Shown here one piece after another: positions 45,035 through 56,809 of a DNA stretch of 64,000 nt. This stretch comes from Neoceratodus forsteri (taxonomy: Eukaryota; Chordata; Ceratodontiformes; Ceratodontidae). Positions within the stretch are counted from its first letter, which is position 1; the number at the start of each line of letters is the position of its first letter. The notes below the pieces were generated by a model, which did not search any database, was not told where the DNA came from, and was given only the letters and a program-made list of their open reading frames with translations. Where the stretch lies: contig CM028132.1 in the NCBI GenBank assembly GCA_016271365.2, positions 1,184,559,001-1,184,623,000 on the forward strand, given 5' to 3'. A program made the translations under genes and the position numbers.

Positions 45035-45142
45035 CTGTCCAAAGTGATACCGGACCAGGCGGAAAGAAAGTGGCAGAGCCGGCCCCCCACAGGAGGACCC
45101 AGAACTGGCGGGATGGATGCAAGGGAGGCCACCCCCGACCCG

Positions 45143-47460
45143 TCACTGTGCAGGCTTGGAGGAGGAGGAGGAGGCACCTGGACCAGCACCTTGGCCTCCT
45201 TTGCGGGGCTGTTGGGGACCTTGCTTGAGCCTAGGGCACCAAGCTTGAGCCTGCTGCTGTTGCTGACCTCCCTGGAAGGAGGGCTGTCTGACCGCAGGGG
45301 AAGAATACCAAAAGGACTTCTTCTTGTGCTTCTGCTGGTTCTTGCCCGAAGAACCTTTAGCAGAGGTAGCATCTAAGGTGGCATTAGACTGCTCAATGCG
45401 CTGTAGATGACCTGCCACTCCCGGACTGAAGAGGTCAGTGCCAAGGAAGGGCACGTCAGCTAGCTTGTGCTGAGTATCCACGGGAAAGGAGGATAACCTC
45501 AGCCAAGCCCTGTGGCGAGAGGCTACCACGGCAGCTAGTGAACGGGCACAGGAATCACCAATGTCCAGAGCCGTCTGGTGCTGTTGTTTAGCAACAGCAC
45601 GGCCCTGGTCCCGGACCTGCTTGACCGTGGTCTGCACGTCTGCTGGGAGATGAGAGAGGACTTCATCAAGCGACCCCAAAAGGGCGTGAGAGAAGTGTGC
45701 CATGATCACTGCTGAGCTAGCCTGACGATGGCCTAGGGATGATGCCGCGTAAACCTTCCGCAGTGGTCCATATTTTTGGACTCCTTGTCCGGAGGGCAGT
45801 CAGTATCCGTAGAGCTGCCCGTTCACCTAAACACTGAGGCAGTCACAAGGCTTTCTGCCGAGGGATGCTCAGTGAAGCCCGCCAAAGACCCCATGGGCAC
45901 CGTGTACTTGTGGACCATGCGGGCAGAGGGAGCCGGGCAAGAGGCTGGACGCTGCCAAAGTTCCAGAGCCAGGCCAACTATGGCTTCAGCCACTGGGAAG
46001 GCCTCCGTCAGGGTATCCCCCCCCCTGAGAATATCCGTGAGAGGATATTCTGCCTTCTTCTGAATGGGCTGCAAAGGCATACCTGTGGACTCTGAAATGA
46101 GTCGAAGGATGCCCTGGAAGGAAGAAGGCCCTTCCTCCATGCCTGACACCGACAGCTCATCATGTGAGTGAAAGTCAGTAGTATCCGAATCCGAGGAGTC
46201 CAGATACAAGGGTCTCCCACTTAAGTCCCCCTCGATGCGCCTAGGGCGATCAGGAGTGACCGTAATGGACAACCTATGGGGCAGGCCCGTAGTTGGTTGG
46301 TCCTCCTTAGAGGGAGCCCCTTCCTGAGGCTGTTTTGGTGGTGGTTCCACCAAAATTGGTGGGGAGCCTGTAATGGGCCGAGCCGAATGTGCACCGTCCC
46401 ACCGAGGGAGAACGGAGTCTTGAACGAGGAGTTTAAATATCAAGAGTACAATAAAGTAATGGTCGGCACCGCCGGAGCAGCCGGCTTTTGACCTGTTAAA
46501 AGAAGTTGCTGCCACATGAGGTCCTCATAACGTCCATGGAGCTTCCGTCTAAGTCTCTCCTCGTCCGAGGAGGATGAGGAATGGTGGCGGCGCCTCTTCC
46601 GGGAGTGTTTATGACCCTTTCTCAGTTTACCGACTGACGGGATCCTACTCCTCGATCGAGACCGACGGTGTCGGCTCTGTCGGTCGGGAGAAGCCGGATT
46701 CAGTGAGAACCGGGGTTCCGGCTCTTGTCCCTCAATCAGGATGCCCGAAGGACGGGTCTCCTCGTCGGGGAAGGAGAGAATGGGAGTTCTCTCCAGGGAG
46801 TCGTCAACAGGCATCGGCGACAATGGCTCGATCGGGTCGAGAGAAGTCTCGTCCGGTTCTGCCGTATCAACTTCAGTGCCCTGGCCTGACAGGAGGTCCG
46901 AAAAGCCGGCAGCCGAGGAGGCGATCTCGACCGTGGTTGAGACCCCTTGCTCCTGAGAGTTGGACCGCTCTCAGTCCCAGGAGCGTCTTCTTCGGGTAGA
47001 AGAAGATGGTTTAGGATCCTTATCCTTCTTCTTGGATCGGGAGGAATGCGAGCCCGAAGGCACCTCACCTTTAGTAGGGAGAGACTGGTACAACTCCCGG
47101 AAGGATCCCGTGAAGGTTGAGCCCAAGTTGAGCAGCACGAAGAAGCTTCAGTTGGCTGAAGCTTGGGCAGCTTCCTCTTCGAAGGTCACCATCTGCTCGA
47201 GCTGCTCGGTGGATCCCGCAGCCGCGGAAACCGCCCTCCTGGCCTCCTTCGATTTCACCGGTGGATTGCAAAGCTCCGGTCTCCCCAACTTAAGGCGCGC
47301 CTTGCGGTCCTCCAGAATGGTGGGATGGAAGGCTGAACAGATGGTGCAAGCCGAAGTATCATGCACGGTGCCGAGGCAGTATATGCACGAGAGGTGGGGA
47401 TCGGTGCGAGACATTTTTTGTCCACAAGGATACTGGCGAAACCCAGGGACGACTTGTCCT
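45143..47460 (-). pseudogene. DIRS F gag
   Basis: The N-terminus near 47450-47330 has CGQKM..TDPHLSCIYCLGTVHDTSACTICSAF, the DIRS zinc-like cluster. A charged, Arg/Ser-rich section follows (46823-46600; RQSRHRRSRSRSRIPSVGK, KHSRKRRRHHSSSSSDEE). Then 46515-45823 (230 codons; MEEGPSSFQGILRLISESTGMP). The C-terminus 45709-45143 has ARSLAAVVASRHRAWLRLSSFPVDTQHKLADVPFLGTDLF. Frameshifts near 46500, 45780 and 47140. Confidence 0.82.
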
Positions 47461-47599
47461 CCATATCCGAATCGTTCGGATCTGAATCGTACACTCTTAT
47501 GAGTTTTAAGGCAAGTAAGTGCAGCGAAAACCGTCAATTTGACTCCAGGGCCTCTATTACTGCAAAGTAGCACGAGGGAACCTGTATCTTCCAGCGGAA

Positions 47600-47746
47600 A
47601 GGAAGATCTGGTGTCATGGGGCGGAGCCGAGGTATTTACCACCCGGGTGGGTGGGAGGAGCCAGCTTGAAGACTTTTGGCAAGATTTAAAGGGGAAAGGG
47701 ACAATGCCAGACAGTGTGGATGAACAACATATCCACGCTCCTAGAA
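47600..47746. repeat. DIRS F right inverted terminal repeat
   Basis: Complement of 41806-41970. Minor differences in the distal 30 bp (ATCCACGCTCC here, ATACCACTCC on the left). Confidence 0.9.
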
Positions 47747-49410
47747 ATAGCGCTTTCCAAGAAAGAAGGCGTAAGCCACAACTTGCAGCTGTCTCAATAG
47801 GAGACTAGGTCAACTTCTCCAGAACAAAATTTAAGTCCCAAGCCAAGACTGGATTGCAAATAGGAGGCTTTATGTGTAAAGTGCCTCTCAAGAACGTACA
47901 GGCTACTTCCAGCCGAGCAACCATATGGCCATCTACCGACACATGGAAAGCCGATATGGCAGCCACATGCACTCTATGAGTGAGGAATATTTCAGGCCTG
48001 AATGCGAGAAGGATGGCGGGTATTCTGGACAGATAAATGGATCCAGTTGTTGAGAAGTGGCCCATAAAGCAAACTGCTTCCACTTCATGGAGAAAGTATG
48101 TCTGATGGATGGTTTTCTAGCAGCCACCAAAACATCTGCCACTTTCTGTGAAACTCCGAAGTGAGCTATGGCCATGTCTTCAGAAGCCATGCATGCAGAT
48201 GTAGAGACTTCAGATATGGATGGACCAGGGTCCCCCGTTCCTGTGACAGTAGACTCTTGCACAGGAGAAGAGGTACCGGGGGTTCCACTGCCAACTGCTG
48301 CAGTAGTGGGAACCAGATCTGCCGACGCCATATGGGAGCAATGCATATTAAAGTTGCCCTATTCATTTTATAATACTCTGAATTAGTGGGAAGTGACGGA
48401 AGATGTATAGAAACCTCCCTTTCCAACAGAGGGACAACGCATCTTGCCAGAAAAATCCAGGCCCTCAAACAAGCAGAAACACATCAGTTTAAGTTATGTG
48501 GGGATGCAAAAATGTCCAACTCTGGGTGACCCCATCTTTCAAATAGGTCAGCGACCACTGAGATCAGCAGTTCCCACACATGCATCCTGGACTGTGACCT
48601 ATTTAGCTCATCTGCCAAGATGTTTTGGACGCCTGGAACATGTACTGCTGATAGTTCCAGACTGTGTTCCAGAGCCCAATACCAAACTTTCATTGCTTCC
48701 CTGCAGGGTAGATCTAAATGAGGCCCCCTTGTTTGTTGATGTAATGCATCACACTGACATTGCCCATCTTTATTAGCAGAAGACGTGGAGATATGTGGTT
48801 CTGAAAGGCTTGGAGTCTATATAGGACCGCCCGCATTTTCAGAACATTGATGTGCAAAGTACACTCCACCTGGGTCCACGTACCCTATGTCTGATGAGAA
48901 CCTAGGTGAAATCCCATCCTGCCCTAAAGTAACTGTGGTGAGGATCTGAAGAGGGGAAGGGATTAAGAATGGAACCCACTTGAGCAGGTTGTTGTGTTCC
49001 ATCTACCACTTGAGCACTTTACGCAAGGGGGACATGACTAGAACCATCTGGACTTTCAGGGTCCACTGGGGAACCTGCATATGCAGCCTGGCCAGCAGCA
49101 CTATAACAACAGCTGTGGCCATAATGCCAGAAAGTGTAAAAATGTCCTTGCTGAGACATAATGGCTGTTGTGCACTAATTGTGCTAGGGCAATCAGATGG
49201 TCAGCCCTGTCCAGAAGCAGATAGGCTGAGCCCTGGGCCATATCCAGTACTGCCCCTATGTACTGTAGTTGCTGGCAGGGGGTCAGGACTGATTTTGGTA
49301 TGATGACTGTCACCCAAGAGCACTGAACAGCTGTCTGGTTTGTACTAAGATCCTCAGCAGCTGGTCCCTGGATTATGCTTTTAATAGCAAGTTGTCCAGT
49401 TAAGGGAAAT
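47747..49410 (-). pseudogene. DIRS E tyrosine recombinase N-half and RT-RNase H
   Basis: YR N-half at 48346-47805: SQKVADVLVAARKPSIRHTFSMKWKQFALW and VLEKLT. RT-RH C-terminal block 48468-48166: LIAPIWRRQIWFPLLQQL. RNase H around 48900-48484: MKVWYWALEHSLELSAVHVPGVQNILADELNRS and LFERWGHPELDIFASP. RT end at 49313-49101: LQYIGAVLDMAQGSAYLLLDRADHL. At about 49395 the YLDDWLL-equivalent codons read LNWTTCY-like, so the active site is lost. Cut at 49410 by H; the RT N-half is missing. Confidence 0.8.
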
Positions 49411-50044
49411 AAGAAATGTCTTCATACTTACCGTAATTTCCTTTTCTGTTAGCTCCAAGATTGTCAATGGGTAATCATAACAACTGGGAATGGCACAGTC
49501 CAAACTTCAGAATGTTGGGCAAATGAGGATTCCAAGCAACATCAACTTCCCAGTCACTACTGACCTTGCAGTGCCATATTAAGCTACCCATATTTGCCTA
49601 CATTATAACCAATTACTCGTATGTAGCATTCCTTAACACTGTCTTACCTTAATGGCAAAGGTCTGAAGAAAGAAACACTCCCCATTGGGCACAAGGCTTG
49701 GATGATCTGGTTCTCTTTATAGGAAAATGACCAGGAATGGCCTACACCAGCCTCTCTTATGGAAAAACTGAAGCTGGCAATCACAACAATGCATTTCTTG
49801 AGGCAAAGCTGTACAAAGTGTGACTACCTGCAACAAGGAAAACACCTGTAAGAGATTCAACTAAACCTGTAGGTTGCAGTCTGATTGAAATAATTTTTTT
49901 TAATGAGTACAGAGCAGCAGAAAGGTAATAGAGGGATGTCCAAAAGAAATATAGTTGGGGATTTTATCAAAAAGACATCCCTTCTGGCATACCAGATATG
50001 ATTATCCCTCAGGAGCAAGGCTCCTGGGCAGGCCCTATTGACAA

Positions 50045-50145
50045 TGTTGGAGCTAACAGAAAACAAAATGACGGTAAGTACGAAAACATTTCTTCTTTCT
50101 GTAGCACTCCACATTGTCAATGGGTAATCATAACAACTGGGTTCT
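50045..50145. repeat. DIRS H internal complementary region
   Basis: TTGGAGCTAACAGAAAACAAAATGACGGTAAGTACGAAAACATTTCTT joined to CACATTGTCAATGGGTAATCATAACAACTGGG. The second half predicts the missing right tip (...CATTGACAATGTGGAGTGCTACAGAAAG). GGTAAGT at 50073-50079. Confidence 0.83.
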
Positions 50146-50199
50146 AAGAAGCAGTACCCAGAACAATGGGGAAGGGTGAGAATATTATTCCATATGCCA

Positions 50200-51348
50200 G
50201 AAGCAAGCACTGAGCGAATGCTTGCAAACTGCTGCCTGCAACACTCTGCGACCAAAATCTGCCGAACATCCAATTTGTAATGTTTGGTGAACGTATGGAT
50301 GGAAGACCACACAGCTGTCTTGCAGAACTCTAAAACAGAAGCTTCACCTCTATCCACCCAGAATGTTGCCACAGCCCTGGTGGAGTATACCTTGATGAGA
50401 GCCAGAGGTGTCTTCTTTTCCGAGACATGAGCCTTAGCAATGCAGGTCTGCACCCACCTAGCTAGGGTGGCCTTGGAGGCTGTCTGACCTTGCTTGGCTG
50501 CTCCGAAGAGAACAGACTATCTGATTTTCAGAACGCAGCTGCTTGCTTAAGGTAGATCCTAATGGCCCATTGCAAGTCTAACTTGTGCAACTCCTCTTTT
50601 GGGTGAGATGGCTGCAAAAGAAGGATGGAAGGCAAATGTCTTGATTTACACGGAAAGCCATGCACACGTTTGGGACAAAGGATGAGACTGTTCTGAGTAC
50701 CACCTGCTCCTTATGCATAAGGTGTTGGATACGGCCTGGAGTTCACCAATCCTCCTGGCTGAGCACATAGCTACCAAAAAACACACCTTGTAAGATAATA
50801 CATCCAGCAATATGGATGACAGTGGTTCAAAAGGCTCTTTACAGATTGCATTCAGAACCAGATTTAGATCCCATGGAGGGACTGGACCACAGGATGACTT
50901 CTGCTAACTGCATGCAAAAGACGAATAACCTATTAGTTCCTAGAGAAATGCCCAACGATGATCTGAGGGCAGAAATCTGGCCTCTCAGGATATTCAATGC
51001 CAGTCCCTTCTCCATGCCTTCCTGTAAAAAAATTCCAAATCTGTGGAATTGAGGCCTTGGAAGGCTTAATATCATTCCCTTGGCTGAAGACGAAAAGGTG
51101 GTCCATACCCAAGCATAAGCTGCAGAAGTAGAAGTTTTCCTGGCAGCCATCAGAGTATCAACCACTTTCTTACAAGAGTCTAATTTTAGGAGACTCCTCC
51201 TTTCAGGAGCCAGGCCACGAGCTGCATCGCTCCTGGATCTGGGTGTAGAATGGGACCCTGAGACAGAAGGTCTCTTCGCACTGGGAGGCAGAGGGGTGCT
51301 TGCTAAACTAGGTTCACCAAGTCCAAGAACCACAGCCTTCTCGGACAC
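50200..51348 (-). pseudogene. DIRS H tyrosine recombinase
   Basis: Core-binding part 51348-50839: VVDTLMAARKTSTSAAYAWVWTTFSSSAKG, GLALNILRGQISALRSSLG. Catalytic end 50453-50210: YSTRAVATFWVDRG, FCKTAVWSSIHTFTKHYKLDV. The HxxR motif has Tyr in place of His (YSTR). The Arg-I section around 50760-50700 is frame-broken. It is clearly distant from the A/B/D/E/G recombinases. Confidence 0.82.
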
Positions 51349-51410
51349 TCCAGGACTACTAGGAGGAAGCTTCCTCTTGTCTTATTTTTTTGTAAGACCT
51401 TGGGAGGAAG

Positions 51411-51803
51411 CGAATCCTCAGGATCGCGGGAGCAGCTGCACGAGGGAGGGAGCTGGATATCATTGTTCACCTAGGGACAAATGACCTGGCTGTTAATGGG
51501 ATCACAGCAGTGCAAGAGGAGTTTGTGGAGTTGGGAAGGGGCCTTAGACAAGTAGCATGTACAGTAACCTTCTTGGAGGTGCTGCCTGTCTATGGCAAGG
51601 ATGATGCTAGGGTATTCCGCACCATGGGGTTCAATGAATGGTTGAAAAACTGGTGTGGAGCTCAGGGTTTTGGCTTCATTGGGGACTGGGGAGCCACCTG
51701 GAGGGATGCAGGTTTATACTGGTGCGATGGTCTGCATCTGTCTGGGGGAACCAGGATCCTAGGTGACAGGTTTAAATGGTTCATTGGCAAGCATTTAAAC
51801 TAG
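51411..51803 (+). pseudogene. CR1 ORF1 esterase-like domain
   Basis: Open from about 51510 to 51800 (97 codons). HLGTND-equivalent block at about 51470 (frame-shifted) and DGLHLS at 51729-51746 are the SGNH hydrolase block III and block V of CR1 ORF1. It ends FIGKHLN-stop at 51803, the ORF1 C-terminus. Block I (GDS) lies in the part lost at the junction with H. Confidence 0.78.
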
Positions 51804-51987
51804 CCAAGGGGGAGGAACTGAAAAGGAGCAGGGAAATCCCAGCCTCCCCCCACAAAACACAGTAGTTAGAGAGGTAAACAACAAGGTAGAGAAGTCAGTA
51901 GGGAGCAGGAGAGGGATAAATGAAGAAAAAGGCAGTAAGGGCAGAGATAGGGCTAAAAGGGGTAAGGCCATAAAAAATACATGGAAG

Positions 51988-53333
51988 GTGATGAGTACCA
52001 ATGCCCGCAGTCTGTGCAACATTCTCCCTGAACTAGTGGCCTTGATGGAAGAGGGATGTCTGGATATTGTGGCAGTCACTGAAACATGGTACACAGAGAA
52101 CTATGACTGGGATGTCAACATTCCAGGATACACAGTCTACAGGAGGGACAGGGTGGGTAAAAGAGGAGGAGGAGTAGTTCTCTATATAAGGGAAGGGATT
52201 AAAGCAACAGAACTAAAGAGTAAACAGGAGTTGATGAGTCACTAAGGGTCACCCTGGAGACAGGAAATGGCACCACAATCCGCATGGGGGTTGTGTACAG
52301 ACCCCCATCTCAGGGTGAGGAAATGGACAAGGAAATGATAGAAGGCATCCTTAAAATGGCAGAAAAAGGGGAGATATTGTTGATGGGGGACCTGAATATG
52401 CCAGATGTTAACTGGAGTACCTTTGCTGCAGACATATTCAAGAGTAGGATCATTCTTGATGCCCTACAGGGGGCATGCCTCAGACAGCTAGTGTTGGAAC
52501 CCACTCGGGAGGGAGCAATCTTAGACTTGGTACTCTCAAATGGGGAAGGAGAAAGGATCTCAGATTTAGAAGTGGGTAGCCATCTGGGAACAACTGACTA
52601 CCAAACAGTGTGATTCACAATAAACACAGCCATAGAGTCAAGTCATACAAAAACAAGAGTATTGGACTTTAGGAAGGCTGACTTTGGGAAAATGAGAGCG
52701 TGCCTCAGAAAAGTACTAGCAAACGGGCAAGAAAGAGGGGTTGAGGAACAATCAAAACAGCCATCGCAGAGGCAACAAGCCTGTGTGTGAAGAGAAATCA
52801 ACAAAACAAAATGAAGGAAAAAAACACTATGGTTCCCAAAAGAGGTGGCAGGGATGGTTAAGAGAAAAGAATAGCATTCAGGAAATACAAGGAAACACAG
52901 AAGGAGCAGGACAGAGAACTTTATCAGTTAAAGCAGAAGGAGGCAGGGAAGGCAGTCAGAATAGCAAAGGCACAAACTGAGGAAAAGATAGCCAACTCTG
53001 TTAAGAAGGGGGATAAAACCTTTTATAGGTACATTAGGGAGCGAAGAAATACCAAGGGAGGGATACAGAGACTTAATAAAGGGGAGGGTATGTGGGCAGA
53101 GGGTGACAGTGAAAAAACAGGGATACTGAACGAATATTTTTGCTCAGTATTCACAGTGGAAGAGGAGGAGGAGGTACCTAAACCAAACAAAGGAGAAACA
53201 CTGAATAGGGGGGGTCGATACCAGTCAGTTCACAGAAGAAAGGGTTTTGAAAGAACTCTTGAAACTGAGGGTGGACAAAGCAATGGGGCCTGATGGGATT
53301 CCCCCAAGATTTCTAAAAGAACTAAGGGTAGAA
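51988..53333 (+). pseudogene. CR1 ORF2 endonuclease and RT start
   Basis: Endonuclease 51988-52245 and 52284-52613, in two frames. The first has STNARSLCNILPELVALMEEG and TETW; the second GVVYRPPSQGEE, LLMGDLNMPDVNW and HLGTTDYQTV, where functional copies have SDH, so the catalytic Asp-His pair is damaged. 52630-53090 is the linker (WFPKEVAGMVKRK-like). RT start 53090-53333: AEGDSEKTGILNEYFCSVF. Confidence 0.82.
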
Positions 53334-53560
53334 AGTACAGTTACGTAAAAACTTACCGTAACAGTAGATCTTCGAGAGAGGCTCTTGCAGTAGGTAATTA
53401 CATATAGGACTGACGCCGGCCGGCAGCAGGACCCCACGGAAAAATTTCTAGCTAGCAGTACCTGGTGGGGACCGCCCCCATGTCAGGTGACTGGCATCAA
53501 ACCACGTCGGTATAAAGGGGTGGTCCCAGACGCCCGCCTTCCAGTTCTTTCCCGCCACAG
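53334..53560. repeat. DIRS G left inverted terminal repeat
   Basis: AGATCTTCGAGAGAGGCTCTTGCAGTAGGTAATTACATATAGGACTGACGCCGGCCGGCAGCAGG, inverted at 57380-57454. Plus-strand TATAAAG at 53511-53517. Confidence 0.9.
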
Positions 53561-53659
53561 GCTGAGAAGACCCGGACGAGAGAGAAGCAGATATTTCCCT
53601 CAATGGAAAAGGAGCTGAAAAGCATAGGGGATGGAGGGTGGAAGATCATTGCAAGAGCT

Positions 53660-53755
53660 CTCTTGAAGATCTACTGTTACGGTAAGTTTTACGTAACTGT
53701 ACCATCTTACTCGAGAGGGCTCTTGCAGTAGGTAATTACATATAGGACAGAATCC
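53660..53755. repeat. DIRS G internal complementary region
   Basis: GAAGATCTACTGTTACGGTAAGTTTTACGTAACTGTACCATCTTACTCGAGAGGGCTCTTGCAGTAGG. On the minus strand it is TAAGAT joined to GGTACAGTTACG. GGTAAGT at 53681-53687. Confidence 0.9.
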
Positions 53756-53829
53756 CAAGCAGTCTGGAACAAACGAAAGGCACCGGGAGGAGGAACTACT
53801 CCAAAAAGTAGAAAATAATCTAGCAGGAC

Positions 53830-55279
53830 TCAAGAAAGGAGGCCTTGCAAGACAGCTAACCCGAAGCCTGCTCTACGGCGAGAGGCAATGTCCAAACTGT
53901 AATGTTTAGTAAAGGTATGGACAGAAGTCCAAGTGGCAGCAGCACAGATGTCTGCCGCAGACACGTTCTTGAAACAAGCCGCGGAGGCGGCAACTCCACA
54001 AGTGGAGTGACCTCTGACTTGACCCGGGAGGGTCTTGTTGTACTTGTCATAACAGAAAGTGATGCAATGGGCCAACCATTTTGACAGACATTGCTTAGAG
54101 ACAGCATTGTCTTCTCTTTTGTGAGCAAAAGAGACGAACAACTGATAAGTCTTTCTGAGATCCTTCGTCCTATCGGTGTAGTATCTCAGAATCCTGTGGA
54201 CATCCATGGTATGGAGTAAGTATTCTCCTTGGTTGGAGCACTGCGTGAAAAAGGCAGGTAATTCAATAGACTGATTTAAGGTAGACTGCGCTACCACTTT
54301 TGGAAGAAACTTAGGATTCGTGCGAAGAGCTACTCGTACTTTGTGAAAAATCAAGTAGGGAATTTTGCACATCAGGGCTTGGAGCTCAGAAATTCTGCGA
54401 GCAGAAGTAATGGCCACCAAGAAGAGTGTCTTCCACGATAAAAACTTCAGGTCTGCGGAAGCCGCAGGCTCAAAGGGAGGAAGGGTAAGTTTCTCGAGGA
54501 CAAAATTTAAGTCCCAAGGCGGAGCTGGAGTCCGGATAGGGGGCCTAAGATAAAGGGCCCCTCAGGAAAGTTTTGGATACCTCCAGCTGAGCGAATGCCT
54601 TATCAGCGAAAGGGACATGGTAGGCTGAAATAGCCGCCATATGGACCTTCAAAGAGGAGTGACTGAAACCGAGGTCAAAAAGATAACGCATGTACTCAAG
54701 CAGAAAAGTCACAGGGCAGAAAAAGGGCTCCATGTTCCTGGACGCCGCCCAGATAGAAAATCTTTTCCATTTCATGGCGTAGGTGGACCTAGTGGAGGGT
54801 TTTCTAGCCTCCACCAGAATCTCGGCCACCTTAGAAGAAACACCAAAACGAGATTGGACTAGGTCTGTAGGAGCCATGCATGAAGTTGAAGGGACTTGAG
54901 TCCCGGATGGACCAGGGTCCCCTGATCCTGGGTCAGCAATCCTGGAGATAAAGGAAGAGGAAGAGGAGGAACCTCTGAGTATTGTTGTAGAAGAGAGAAC
55001 CAGATTTGCCTGGGCCAGAAAGGAGTGATCAGAATCATTCTCGCTCCTTCTAGAGCAAGCTTCTGTAACACACGAGGGACCAGAGGAATTGGGGGAAAAG
55101 CATAGACGAATCTGTCCTTCCAGCTTAGAGATAGAACGTCGCTCCAGAAAGCGCCTCACTCTGGAGCGAGCGAGCAAAAGATTGGAAGCTTTGCGTTTTG
55201 TGAGGAGGCGAACAGGTCTATCTGAGGAGTCCCCCAAACCTGGAAAATGCTTTTTAGGACTTTTTTGTCCAATTCCCAC
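53830..55279 (-). pseudogene. DIRS G tyrosine recombinase
   Basis: Two long frames, 55279-54545 (244 codons) and 54420-53830 (196 codons), split by a frameshift near 54540. Core-binding part: VAEILVEARKPSTRSTYAMKWKRFSIW, HSSLKVHMAAISAYHVPF. Catalytic part: VAITSARRISELQALMC (Arg I present), RGHSTCGVAA, where the family has HSTR, so Arg II is Cys (minus-strand CGT to TGT), and FTKHYSLDI (Tyr present). Ends GFGLAVLQGLLS. The 5' end overlaps the RT-RH frame. Confidence 0.9.
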
Positions 55280-56800
55280 TCGTGTGGAAGAGCCGACGAG
55301 CGACTTTGTCTATCTGCTAGGACATTGTCGACTCCCGGAACATAGATCGCCGTGAGATGAAGGTTGTGGAGAGTTGCCCAATCCCAGACCCTCATTGCTT
55401 CCCTGCACAGTGGGTAGGACCGAGTCCCTCCCTGCTTGTTGATGTACCACACCATGCACATGTTGTCCGTTTGGACAGCTAGGTGACCGGGAAGGATGTA
55501 TTGGTGAAGGGCCTGGAGCGCATAAAGCACTGCTCGAAGCTCGAGCACGTTGATGTGGAGAACTATCTCCAGCTTTGACCAAAGGCCTTGGGTTCGGTGA
55601 GGACCCAGATGGGCTCCCCAACCTTCGCCTGAAGCGTCCGTGGTCAGAGTCTGATCGGGGGGAGGATGAAAAAAGGGGACCACCCGGAAGAGGTTCTCTC
55701 GAACCATCCACCATTGCAAGTCTCTTACCATCGGCGAGGAGATCAGAACCGGATGATCTAGGTCATCTACTCGATCCCACTGAGATCGAAGAGTCCACTG
55801 AGAGATTCTCATGTGGAGATGTGCGTGGAACCGTCGGGATGGCCGCCGCCATAAGCCCCAGTTGACGGAGCACTGACCTCGCTGGGACCCTCCTGTGTTC
55901 CGATAGGAGGGAAATCTGTGACTGGAGGGAGGCCCCCCTGTCCAGAGGCAGAAAGGCTTTGCACAAAGTTGTGTCGAGAATTGCCCCGATGAACTGAAGC
56001 CTCTGTGAAGGATCCAGGTGAGACTTGGAATGGTTGATGGTAATACCCAGGCCACTGAAAACCTCCCGGGTGAGGGAGAGGAAATGCAGGAGTTCCTCCC
56101 TGGACGGGGCCGCCAGGAGCCAGTCGTCCAGGTAGGGGAAAACCTGAGCTCTCAAAGAACGCAGGTGGGCTGCTACCACCGCCAGGCATTTGGTAAATAC
56201 TCGGGGAGCCGAGGAAAGACCAAATGGGAGCACCTGGAATTGGTAGTGGACCCCCTGGAACGCAAACCTGAGGTACTTGTGCGAAGGGCGAATGGGGATG
56301 TGCAGGTACACATCCTGCATATCTAGTGCACAAAGCCATTGGCCCGGCTGAAGAAGGGGCAAAAGGGATTGAAGGGAGAGCATCCTGAACCTCTTGTACT
56401 CCACAAACAGGTTCAGGGGCTGAGATCGAGAATAGGTCTGAGATCTCCAGTCTTCTTTGGTACTAGGAAAAAGTGGGAATAGTACCCCGTCCCGTAGAGG
56501 TGAGGAGGGATGGGTTCTAGGAGCTGGCATCCGGCTACGGGGATCCCTCATCAGAGGCGGGCCAAGAATGAGAGGAGGCCCGGTCCGAGGGAGACGCTGC
56601 CGAGCGCCGCCCCAAAGGGTCGAGCGTTTTAGAGGCCTTCTCCCGTGTACATCGGAGGGGCCGACGTCTGGCTTAAGGGAGGTGCCCACACCAGTAGGCT
56701 GCAGGCCTGCAGCAGTACTGGGGGCTGGAGTCTCCCTTCGCCCGGAGACGCCCGGCGGGCTCGAACTTGAACCCGTCGGGCGGGCCGACGCCTCCTCCAA
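55156..56800 (-). pseudogene. DIRS G RT-RNase H with fused gag remnant
   Basis: 56800-55763 (345 codons) starts in gag-like codons (RPTGSSSSPPGVSG) and runs into RT: SRSQPLNLFVEYKRFRMLSLQSLLP, LDMQDVYLHIPI, PFGLSSAPRVFTKCL, catalytic FPYLDDWLLAAPS. After a frameshift near 55830, 56055-55156 carries RNase H: LTTDASGEGWGAHLG, NVLELRAVLYAL, VQTDNMCMVWYINKQGG, VDNVLADRQSR. The four RNase H acidic positions look intact. ILGPPLMRDPRSR marks the gag-RT deletion join. Confidence 0.9.
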
Positions 56801-56809
56801 AGCCTTGGA

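Larger units (their letters stand above)
41806..47746 (-). mobile_element. DIRS retrotransposon F, complete, third family
   Basis: About 5.94 kb. The left tip AAACAGGTTACTCACCTG is at 41806. The right tip ...CCACGCTCCTAGAA ends at 47746. ITRs of about 160 bp. An ICR lies at 42045-42125. Order gag, RT-RH, YR. E codons continue on both sides (GCAACTAAAAA / ATAGCGCTTTCCAAG; compare GCAACTAAAAAAATAATGCTTTCC in B at 5643). The YR frame is fully open, the best in the window, which suggests a recent insertion. Confidence 0.95.
49411..51410 (-). mobile_element. DIRS retrotransposon H, left part only (fourth family)
   Basis: The left tip AAGAAATGTCTTCATACTTACCG at 49411 is defined by the ICR at 50045-50145. 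Only the left ITR, ICR and YR gene remain. RT-RH, gag and the right end are absent. It is replaced near 51410 by a plus-strand CR1. The ITR (GATTGTCAATGGGTAATCATAACAACTGGG) differs from all other families here. Confidence 0.82.

Noticed and set aside
42171..47642. Long frames in F as host genes
   Set aside because: They match DIRS gag, RT-RH and YR order and lie between element-specific ITRs.
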